This document shows positions 46,620 through 54,088 of a stretch of 64,000 bases of DNA, in pieces. The notes beneath the pieces were generated by a model that did not search any database, was not told where the DNA came from, and saw only the letters and a program-made list of their open reading frames with translations. Both the position numbers and the translations under genes were made by a program. How positions within the stretch are numbered: position 1 is the stretch's first letter; the number at the start of each line of letters is the position of its first letter. This stretch comes from Peptostreptococcus sp. D1 (GTDB taxonomy: Bacteria; Bacillota; Clostridia; Peptostreptococcales; Peptostreptococcaceae): contig NZ_FONP01000011.1 of assembly GCF_900112955.1 (NCBI RefSeq), positions 1 to 64,000 of the forward strand, read 5' to 3'.

Positions 46620-46815
46620 TGTGACCCCCAAAAGTTAGACTTTATTAGCGAGACAGCTTCGGCTGCCTCGCTATTTTTTATGCAGCCAAGGCAAAGAGCC
46701 TATTCCAATGCATAAGAGATTCTTTTGAAATTTTATATTTTCTGAATACGAATTTAATGGAGAGTCCTGTTCTATACGTTTTCACGGCGTGATATTTTGT
46801 TTCAACGGCGTGTTG
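46620..46815. mobile_element. IS3-family remnant with truncated HTH frame
   Basis: TGTGACCCCCAAAAGTTAGAC at 46620-46640 is a typical IS3-family (IS150-group) end. On the minus strand, 46815 to 46678 encodes ETKYHAVKTYRTGL..RKYKISKESLMHWNRLFALAA and stop, the helix-turn-helix start of an OrfA. It is joined to what looks like a short OrfB tail, so most of the transposase is deleted. GCGAGACAGC TTCG GCTGCCTCGC (46648-46671) plus T-run is a terminator, now serving lysS. Confidence 0.6.
46648..46679 (+). terminator. UUCG-loop terminator after lysS
   Basis: Stem GCGAGACAGC (46648-46657) and GCTGCCTCGC (46662-46671) with TTCG loop and one mismatch, then TATTTTTT. It was brought by the IS remnant and lies 62 bases after lysS. 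Confidence 0.85.
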
Positions 46816-46924
46816 TAAGTATATTTGTTTTTGTACGAAAAATTACCATAGGTAAAACCTACGGCAATTTAGAGATTTTGGATTATCATCTTATTTATGG
46901 TAAATTATACTAACTAATTTTAGC

Positions 46925-49102
46925 TCATATATTAATCACTGTATTTTTTTTAGACAGTGTGAATTGTGTTATTTTTTCTCCACCTGAAAAACTGCCACTA
47001 GTATTTAGCTTCGAATTAGTTGAGGAGTCTTCACCCGAAGTATTTTTTGAGCTATTTTCTGAAATAGTTCCGCCACTGTAAAGTGCATATATTTCACCCT
47101 CCTTTAGTTTGTCAGAGCTTATCAATAATGCTTGATAAGACTTTTGAGCTTTGAAGGATGTAATTACATTGTTATTGGAGTCTACCAATGTCAAGGCTTG
47201 ATTTTCACTTTGTGTAGAGCTAAATCCGAATGTAACTGTATTTTGTGTAGAACTATCATCGAATCCTTGATACATATCTGCAGTACCGATAGCTACAAAA
47301 GTTCCATTTGTTATTTTCGCTGTTCCTGTGTAATCAAGGCTTCCGTTTCCCCCATTGGAAGGTCCGTATACAATTGTTTTTCCTCCTGTTATATTGATAT
47401 CGGCATTTGAATCCAGACCATCTCCTTGTGCGTTCACAGTAAGAGAACCACCTGAGATATTTACAGATACACCGTTCTGTGCACTTTCTCTACCACCTCT
47501 CATTCCTTGGAAATCAGAGTTACCTGAAGCTCCGTTTATTCCATCGTCACTAGAAACAATAGAAATTGTTCCTCCTTTAATATTGATTACCTTAGATTCA
47601 ATTCCTTCGTAGCTATTTGAAATGGTTACCTTAGATTCGTTCGTGATATTCAAAATTTCTTCACTATGTATTCCGTCATCTCCGGCTTTTACATTCAGAT
47701 TTCCTCCATTTATATTAATGTTTTTGTTGCTATGAAGAGCATCTTCTTCGGCATTTACAGTAATGCTACCATTATTGACAATGAGATCAGTTCCTGCCTT
47801 CAAACCCTTGCTGCTTTCGCTTGAATTTGAATTTTCAACATGTGTGCTTAAATCACCAGCTTGAATAGTCTGGTTATTTTGATTTTTTATTCTTGAACTA
47901 GTTGTAGTTGTAATTTTATTATCTGAAAAAGCCTTGGGGCTTGATCTCTGGGCTGGATTATTCTGAGTGGCACTACTATTGGAATCTGGTTTATTAGGAG
48001 GTGCCATCATATTTCCTTGATTGTCAAATTTTGAATTCGATTGTGGAATCCTGTTTTGCTGGTCAATATCTAATCTCATATCATTTTTACGTCTGCCTCC
48101 TAATGAGTTTTCTTGTGATTGCTTGGATACGGCTTCTCCACCGTTTCCTGTGGTAATATCGAAATCTCCAGCATTTATTTCAAGTATTGTTTCTGCGTCA
48201 ATACCATCATTTGCAGCAGATATTTTAAATGTTCCTCCATCTATAGAAATCCATCCCTTCGATGTATCTGTTGAATTGGATGACTTGATTCCATCTTTAC
48301 TAGAGTTGAGATCGAAACTTCCACCTTTTATCGCGATTGAATCTTTTCCTGTTAGGGCATCGCCTTTGGAATCAACTTTGATATTTCCACCTGTTATTAC
48401 TAGCTCGTCCTTTGATTTGATTCCTTCATTGTTATTGCTGTTGACTGTTAGTGAGCCATTTCCATTGATTGTCAAATTGCATTTTGAGTAAATGGCAGCA
48501 TCGGGTAAATCGGTTTTATTGGTCGTTGAAGAATTATTATCGGTGCTATTTGTAGCTGTGCTTTCAGAATTTGCTGTATTAGTTGAAGTGTTGCTTACAG
48601 AGCTTGTATTTGAATTATTCGAGGTTGCAGCACCAGAATTGTCCACTATTTTATTTGTGGTATTGTCTGCCAATGTAAGGAATACTTTGTCTGCAGTCTT
48701 TATATTTAGTGGTATACTGTCTTTATTGGTGATGCTCACATTATTGAAAACTATCTGAACTTTATCGGTGTCAGGAGCTTCAACAATTATTTGGGCACTG
48801 TCTAGTGTTCCTGACAAAACATATGTTCCTCCAGACTGTATTATCAAGCTTCCATTTTTTTCTTGAGCACCGTATCCAGAAGTTGTGATTGAGTTACCTG
48901 AAAGTGTGATTTTTGTGGCAGTGCTTTCATCCCATGAGGGATCCAAATCCCTGTCAGAGTATTTATCTGTTATAGATGTTACTGCTGTGGTAGCTGTAGA
49001 GGTCGAGCTTGACTTTGTTTGAGCATTGCTACAGCCAGATGCGATAAATGATATGGCTATTAGAGCCAGGGCTAATTTATTTTTTATTTTATAGTTTTTC
49101 AT
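46925..49102 (-). CDS. Cthe_2159-family carbohydrate-binding lipoprotein
   Basis: The product has 725 residues with a lipobox IASGC (Cys 24), so it is surface-anchored. The body consists of many short parallel strands with repeating patterns such as DALTGKDSIAIKGGSFDLNS, DGIKSS, EDALHSNKNININGGNLNVKAGDDGI and DGLDSNADINITGG. This matches the beta-helix of the Cthe_2159 family (PF14262), reported to bind calcium and acidic polysaccharide. Serine/asparagine/threonine-rich linkers lie at about 160-200 and 330-430. It is cotranscribed after the VTC and DUF4956 genes. Confidence 0.8.
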   Translation of the reverse strand: MKNYKIKNKLALALIAISFIASGCSNAQTKSSSTSTATTAVTSITDKYSDRDLDPSWDESTATKITLSGNSITTSGYGAQEKNGSLIIQSGGTYVLSGTLDSAQIIVEAPDTDKVQIVFNNVSITNKDSIPLNIKTADKVFLTLADNTTNKIVDNSGAATSNNSNTSSVSNTSTNTANSESTATNSTDNNSSTTNKTDLPDAAIYSKCNLTINGNGSLTVNSNNNEGIKSKDELVITGGNIKVDSKGDALTGKDSIAIKGGSFDLNSSKDGIKSSNSTDTSKGWISIDGGTFKISAANDGIDAETILEINAGDFDITTGNGGEAVSKQSQENSLGGRRKNDMRLDIDQQNRIPQSNSKFDNQGNMMAPPNKPDSNSSATQNNPAQRSSPKAFSDNKITTTTSSRIKNQNNQTIQAGDLSTHVENSNSSESSKGLKAGTDLIVNNGSITVNAEEDALHSNKNININGGNLNVKAGDDGIHSEEILNITNESKVTISNSYEGIESKVINIKGGTISIVSSDDGINGASGNSDFQGMRGGRESAQNGVSVNISGGSLTVNAQGDGLDSNADINITGGKTIVYGPSNGGNGSLDYTGTAKITNGTFVAIGTADMYQGFDDSSTQNTVTFGFSSTQSENQALTLVDSNNNVITSFKAQKSYQALLISSDKLKEGEIYALYSGGTISENSSKNTSGEDSSTNSKLNTSGSFSGGEKITQFTLSKKNTVINI

Positions 49103-49200
49103 ATTTCTCCTCCAATTTAATAAAAATGTATTATGTATATAGTCAATGTGTGTCTAAAAATAGATTTAAATATTTAACCATATTTTAAGTCGTTTTTGAA

Positions 49201-49878
49201 CTAAAGCTCTTCTTTTTTCTTTAATCTTCCACACATGATGTTTAGATTTCCGTTTCTGCAACGAAGATCATCAATAAATTTCTTTTCATCCTTTATGTTT
49301 TTTAATTTGATTTGATAGTAAAGCTCGTATAAGCTTCCCATATTAGTTGTTTTTGCTGTTATTAAATCTGATTTCGTTGTATATTTCTCAAAAATATCAT
49401 CAAAAACCTCTGTATAATCAAGGCTTTCAGGTATTACTATTTTCAGATCCTTTTCTGAGTTTTTTTGATCTGCAAAATTGCTGGATAAAAGTATTAGGTT
49501 TACAATTCCAATTATCAATACAAAAAGTACGGCTATTGCAATATATCCCATACCAGCAGCCAAGCCTATTGCCATAGATAGAAATATGCTTCCGATTTCT
49601 CTGGCTCCGCCTGGTATTGATCTAAATCTTACCAAGCTAAAGGCTCCCATCACTGCAACTCCTGTTCCCAGGTTTCCATTTACCAGTAGTATAACTCCTT
49701 GTACTATAGCCGGCAGTAGAGCTAAAGTAACGACGAAATTTTTTGAATAAGAGTTTTTATACATATAGATAAATGTAGAAATTATTCCTAGTACGATTGA
49801 CACAATTGAGCAAATTAAGAAATTATGAACAGTTATTCCATTACTGACAATCGACGTTGTTAATATCTCATTAATCAT
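49201..49878 (-). CDS. DUF4956 membrane protein
   Basis: The product has 225 residues. It has about four membrane segments in the first 130 residues (SIVSIVLGIISTFIYMYK, VVTLALLPAIVQGVILLV, IGSIFLSMAIGLAAGMGYI, VLFVLIIGIVNLILL) and the conserved loop GAFSLVRFRSIPGGAREIGS, followed by a cytoplasmic domain. This is the DUF4956 family, repeatedly found beside VTC-domain genes. Its start overlaps the VTC gene by 8 bases. The function is unknown; a membrane partner of the VTC protein is an inference. Confidence 0.8.
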   Translation of the reverse strand: MINEILTTSIVSNGITVHNFLICSIVSIVLGIISTFIYMYKNSYSKNFVVTLALLPAIVQGVILLVNGNLGTGVAVMGAFSLVRFRSIPGGAREIGSIFLSMAIGLAAGMGYIAIAVLFVLIIGIVNLILLSSNFADQKNSEKDLKIVIPESLDYTEVFDDIFEKYTTKSDLITAKTTNMGSLYELYYQIKLKNIKDEKKFIDDLRCRNGNLNIMCGRLKKKEEL

Positions 49879-50593
49879 GATTTACTACCCCCTCCTCTAA
49901 CAAATATCTTCTGAGTATTGTCTTGTATGCGACACCATATTTTGAAAAGGAGGAAGGCATTATTTTTAATTCATCAAGTGTTTTTGATAACCAAAGAGGC
50001 ATTCCACCTATTGTTTTTATTTCCATTATGTATTTACCTTTTTCTAATAAATACTGTCCGTAGGATCCACTAGAAAGTGAGAGATCATAATCTCTGAAAA
50101 GTAGATTGCTATCAAGCGTTATTCTTAGATTTTTATCTCCAATTCCTTTCATAGCAAATCTATGATAGCCAATGAATACTTTTGGTTCTGGCTTATAGTA
50201 ATCAAGTGACCACTGAATTTCTTTTCCGATTTGGGTATTATCCATACATTTATTTTTCAGCATACATACTTTTGCAGTGCTATAAGGCATTTGTAGTCTT
50301 CTTTTGTATACTATTCCATCATGCTTTTTCTTGATTTCTAGGAAAACATCATCGTATGCCTTAGGTATTCCATAGCTCCTCAATCTGATTTTTTCTTTAT
50401 ATACGGGCTTTTCAATAGATGCTCTAATCATTTTGAAATCATGAGTATCATAGTATATATTATTAATTTGTGATTCTGAGTATTCATCGAGCTGCATTTG
50501 CTTTTTGAACAGTAGCATTAGTTTGTTATACTGATCGCTATTGATAATATATTTTTTCTCGTATCTTTTAAAAGTATTTATTGTTTTTTTCAT
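49871..50593 (-). CDS. VTC-domain protein (polyphosphate polymerase-like)
   Basis: The product has 240 residues of the VTC domain (PF09359), the catalytic domain of yeast vacuolar polyphosphate polymerase. The tunnel-fold strands carry the expected basic residues: RYEKKYIINSDQY, IYYDTHDF, YKEKIRLRSYG, VFLEIKKKHDGIVYKRR and YIMEIKTIGG. There are no membrane segments, so it probably acts on the inner face with the DUF4956 protein. Polyphosphate synthesis is expected from family, not proven here. GGAGG precedes the ATG. Confidence 0.82.
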   Translation of the reverse strand: MKKTINTFKRYEKKYIINSDQYNKLMLLFKKQMQLDEYSESQINNIYYDTHDFKMIRASIEKPVYKEKIRLRSYGIPKAYDDVFLEIKKKHDGIVYKRRLQMPYSTAKVCMLKNKCMDNTQIGKEIQWSLDYYKPEPKVFIGYHRFAMKGIGDKNLRITLDSNLLFRDYDLSLSSGSYGQYLLEKGKYIMEIKTIGGMPLWLSKTLDELKIMPSSFSKYGVAYKTILRRYLLEEGVVNHD

Positions 50594-50649
50594 GTTTCTA
50601 CCTCCGTAAAATTTTTTGATTTATGTTTGGTTTATTAGTTGTTTTGCTT

Positions 50650-50730
50650 TATCCTGAGTACAGTATAGTTTTGTTCACTGAAACGAATCTTAAAATTATA
50701 TTTCAGGATATTTTAAGCTTGTAATTACAA
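50650..50730. promoter_or_regulatory. Palindromes in the divergent VTC/response-regulator region
   Basis: Three symmetric elements lie within 80 bases. TATCCTGA (50650-50657) is inverted as TCAGGATA (50703-50710), CTTAAAAT (50689-50696) as ATTTTAAG (50710-50717), and TTGTAATTACAA (50719-50730) is a perfect palindrome. They could be operators for the divergent promoters; the rest of the intergenic region is AT-rich without a gene. Confidence 0.4.
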
Positions 50731-50855
50731 AATACTTCATATATATTTAATGTAAGAAAGGATATTATCAATGAAACAAAAATATACATTAATAAAATAA
50801 AAAAAAATGAAAATAAAAAAAGTAAATATATAAAAATAGAAAGAAGGTAGTTAAT

Positions 50856-51533
50856 ATGAGAATATTAGTGGTAGAAGATGAGGTAAGATTATCTGAAGCG
50901 ATTGGTCAGATTCTTGAGAATGAAAAGTATGAAGTTGATATTTCAAATGATGGTGAAGATGGGCTTGACTATGCTATGTCAGGTATATATGATGCAATTA
51001 TTCTTGATGTTATGCTTCCTAAAATTAATGGCTTTGATGTCGTGAGAAATCTTAGAAAAAATAAGATTGCAACTCCAGTGATTATGTTGACTGCAAAAGA
51101 TGAGATAATAGACAAGGTGACAGGATTGGATTTTGGAGCTGACGACTATATGACAAAGCCGTTTGTGTCAGAGGAATTATTAGCTAGGATTAGAGCATTA
51201 ACTAGAAGACAAGGTGAAGTTATATTTGAAGAATTGGAGTACGAGGATATAAAATTAAATCTATCTACATATACTCTACAATGTGGCGTGAAATCTGTAC
51301 ACCTATCTCATAAAGAGCTTGAAATAATGAAGCTGATGCTTTCAAATCCGGCTTTAATAGTTTCGAAGGAGATGATAATAACAAAGGTTTGGGGATATGA
51401 TTCTGATGCTGAGGATAATAATGTTGAGGTATATATATCCTTTCTGAGAAAAAAATTGTTTTTTGTCAAATCTAAGGTAAATATTGGAACAGTCAGAAAG
51501 GTTGGATATAGATTGGAGTATTCTAATGATTAA
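50856..51533 (+). CDS. OmpR/PhoB-family response regulator
   Basis: The product has 225 residues. The receiver domain has the acidic pair E7-D8, phosphoacceptor D51 (IILDVMLP) and K101 (YMTKPF). The C-terminal winged helix (about 130-222) has the HKELEIMKLMLSN and NNVEVYISFLRKK segments. AGAAGGTAG precedes the ATG. The sensor gene overlaps it by 8 bases. It is divergent from the VTC cassette, which is the likeliest target by position. Confidence 0.92.
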   Translation: MRILVVEDEVRLSEAIGQILENEKYEVDISNDGEDGLDYAMSGIYDAIILDVMLPKINGFDVVRNLRKNKIATPVIMLTAKDEIIDKVTGLDFGADDYMTKPFVSEELLARIRALTRRQGEVIFEELEYEDIKLNLSTYTLQCGVKSVHLSHKELEIMKLMLSNPALIVSKEMIITKVWGYDSDAEDNNVEVYISFLRKKLFFVKSKVNIGTVRKVGYRLEYSND

Positions 51534-52752
51534 GCAATTAAAAAGAAAATTTATTATGATAACAATGTCTCTGATTACAATTGTTTTGGTTGCAGTATTC
51601 ATTGCTATATCTGTAATTCACTATAGTAGATTGACTAATGATAGTTATAGAGCAATGGATAGGGTTGTAATGGGGAAAATGAATGGATCATTCCAAAAGC
51701 CTAAAATCGATGAAAAAGGAGAGAGAAGAGATTTTCAATTTGCACCGATTTTCTTTGTGGATTTGGACTCCGGTGGTAGTATTGTTTCTACGACTACCGA
51801 TTATGTAAATATCACCAAAGACACTATTAAGACAGCGGTAGAAGAGGTTATAAAAAATGAAAATGTTAGAGGGAGCCTATCAAAGCTGAACCTATTATAT
51901 CTAATACATAGAAATAATGATGGAAGCATGAGAATTGTTTTTGCAGATCAAATACACAATAGAGAATCGTTATTTATTTTGATGAGAAATTTGTTAATAG
52001 TTGAAATATTTGCTCTTGCTGTTTTTTGGTGGATGAGTGTTTATCTAGCTGGAGTGGCATTAAAGCCAGTTGAAAAAGCATGGGCTAATGAAAAGCAATT
52101 TTTGGGGGATGCATCGCACGAGCTGAAAACACCACTAACTGTAATATTGACAAATCTTAGTATTTTGGAGTCAAATTCGGATTTATTTGATAAGTCACAA
52201 TTGAAGTGGATTAGGAACAGCAATTTTGAAGCAATGAGAATGAAGGAATTGATCGAACAAATGTTATTTTTGGCAAAATATGATTCATATCAGCTACCAA
52301 TAGTAGCAGAAGAAATAAATTTGAGTGAATTAACTATGGAGAGCATATTGACAATGGAGTCAATAGCATTTGAAAAAAATGTAGAGTTTAAAAATAAAAT
52401 AGAAGATGATGTAATAGTTATCGGAAATTCGGCACAGTTAAAACAGCTAGTCAATATTTTACTTGATAATGCTTGCAAATACTCAGAAGAAAAAACAGAG
52501 ATTAAGGTTAGTCTAAAGAATGACAGAGATAGAAGTATTTTGGAAGTAAATAACAAAGGGAATGTGATACCGAAAGAGGATATAGAAAAATTATTTGATA
52601 GATTTTATAGATCGGAAAAATCCAGAGTTCGGAAAGAAGGTGGATATGGATTGGGATTGTCCATTGCAAGGAGTATTGTCAAGGCTCATAATGGAAAGAT
52701 AGAGGTTTGTAGTAATCTGGAAGATGGAACTACATTTAGGGTGATGATATAG
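51526..52752 (+). CDS. Sensor histidine kinase
   Basis: The product has 408 residues. Membrane segments lie at about 10-32 and 150-177, framing an extracytoplasmic sensor of about 115 residues. Phosphoacceptor H198 is in DASHELKTPLTVI. The N box LLDNACKYSEEKTEI and G boxes FDRFYRSEKSRVRKEGGYGLGLSIA are complete. ATG 51526 overlaps the regulator's end (ATGATTAA). The signal is unknown; phosphate or envelope state would fit the neighbouring VTC genes, but this is a guess. Confidence 0.92.
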   Translation: MIKQLKRKFIMITMSLITIVLVAVFIAISVIHYSRLTNDSYRAMDRVVMGKMNGSFQKPKIDEKGERRDFQFAPIFFVDLDSGGSIVSTTTDYVNITKDTIKTAVEEVIKNENVRGSLSKLNLLYLIHRNNDGSMRIVFADQIHNRESLFILMRNLLIVEIFALAVFWWMSVYLAGVALKPVEKAWANEKQFLGDASHELKTPLTVILTNLSILESNSDLFDKSQLKWIRNSNFEAMRMKELIEQMLFLAKYDSYQLPIVAEEINLSELTMESILTMESIAFEKNVEFKNKIEDDVIVIGNSAQLKQLVNILLDNACKYSEEKTEIKVSLKNDRDRSILEVNNKGNVIPKEDIEKLFDRFYRSEKSRVRKEGGYGLGLSIARSIVKAHNGKIEVCSNLEDGTTFRVMI

Positions 52753-53196
52753 GTAGCCATCTCTGGCGATTTGAATAAATTTTTATTTGAACTCGTAGTA
52801 TAATTTTATATGGTACCTAAATAAAATAGTAAAGCAATACTCGGTATGCTTGTTTGATAGCGGTGAAATGTAAATTAGTTATATATTTAGTAGCATAAAT
52901 CATATACATCTGTTATAATTGAATCATAGTTAAATGTAAATTGAAAAGTCATATCCTTAAAAATGGGTAAGTAGAAAATCATCATTGAATTACAGTGAGA
53001 CGTGAATTCTGTTGTCATTTCTAAAGCATATATTAATATGCTTTTTATCATAATGTAGTATTACTTACAAAAGTAAAGTAGTTTGCAAATATATAAAACA
53101 GGAATGAAAATTTTGGTATTATTAGTGAAATAAAAAAGATAAATTAAGACTTATTTTTTGAAAATTCACAATTTAATAGGAATGGAGGTTGATTAA
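52753..53196. other. Intergenic region before the Cas10-like operon
   Basis: The 444 bases have no open frame with a ribosome site and no CRISPR-like array. A hairpin AAGCATAT/ATATGCTT at about 53025-53044 followed by TTTTAT looks like a weak terminator. I cannot point to a confident promoter for the operon; AT-rich boxes abound. Confidence 0.5.
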
Positions 53197-54069
53197 ATGA
53201 GTGATTTTATTAGTGATATTAAAGAAAATTATTTAAAAATGGAAAGGGAATTAGTAACTCAATTAAATTATGATGTTACTAATCAATATTTGATTGCAGG
53301 TTCATATCGTGAAGAAATCTGGGCTGATTTTTTTAGAAAAATAGTACCTAAGAAATTCAACATAGCTCGTTCCGTATTCATAATGGATTCAAATAAGAAT
53401 ATTTCCAAGGAAGTGGATATAGCCATATATGATGAGCAATATACACCATATATTTTTAATCGTGGAATAATAAAATTTATACCTGTGGAGGCTGTAGCCG
53501 CGGTAGTTCAATGCAAGAGTAGGAATCTAGATTCAGGTGTTTTAGAAAAATGGGCTGATTCCATTGACAAATTACAAACTTCAAATGATTCTATTGTTAG
53601 GTTGGCTACGAATATTCATATTGGAAATGAGAGTAATAGAGTTACTCAAACTGCAACAAAACCGATTAAGATATTATGTTATATACCGGAAAATAAAACT
53701 GGCAAGGATGATACTGGAGGAAGAAGCAAATTTGATATTGTTATTGAGGCCTATAAAAATAATTGTTCAAGAGAATATAATGCGGAAGAAAACTCGTCGA
53801 GTGGAAATTTAAAAATAACTTTTTCGGATGAAAATCTACGTGAAATATTATTTAAATATAATCGAGTGGGAGAAAAAGATGAATATGAAAACGATCCTAA
53901 ATACCCGAAAATACTAAGGGAAAGGAAAATAAGTGACTACGAAATAACTGACGAATCAGTGGAATATACGTTGCTTTCATTTATATTTCAGTTCAATCAA
54001 ATGCTTATGATGATTAACAATCCGATGTTTTTCCCTCATAAGGCATATGTAAATATGCTCAATAAATAA
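53197..54069 (+). CDS. DUF6602-like protein, putative PD-(D/E)XK nuclease
   Basis: The product has 290 residues. The N-terminal half reads like a restriction-endonuclease fold: IAGSYREEIWADFFRKIVP, then KEVDIAIYDEQ (D74, D79), then PVEAVAAVVQCKSRN (E98, Q105-x-K107, a QxK form of ExK). This matches DUF6602 from memory, a family thought to be nuclease-like. The C-terminal part is helical. A strong GGAGG precedes the ATG. It is the first gene of the Cas10/RAMP operon, 19 bases before the Cas10-like gene, so a nuclease effector or accessory role is inferred. Catalysis is not proven. Confidence 0.6.
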   Translation: MSDFISDIKENYLKMERELVTQLNYDVTNQYLIAGSYREEIWADFFRKIVPKKFNIARSVFIMDSNKNISKEVDIAIYDEQYTPYIFNRGIIKFIPVEAVAAVVQCKSRNLDSGVLEKWADSIDKLQTSNDSIVRLATNIHIGNESNRVTQTATKPIKILCYIPENKTGKDDTGGRSKFDIVIEAYKNNCSREYNAEENSSSGNLKITFSDENLREILFKYNRVGEKDEYENDPKYPKILRERKISDYEITDESVEYTLLSFIFQFNQMLMMINNPMFFPHKAYVNMLNK

Positions 54070-54088
54070 TTGAAAGAAGGTGATATGA

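Noticed and set aside
48021-48758. Long open frames on the + strand opposite the Cthe_2159-like gene
   Set aside because: They mirror the low-complexity Ser/Asn/Thr/Asp codons of the real gene, lack ribosome sites and match no family.
52753-53196. Possible CRISPR array upstream of the Cas10-like operon
   Set aside because: No unit of 25-40 bases recurs with regular spacing; only short AT-rich words such as AATGTAAATT repeat.
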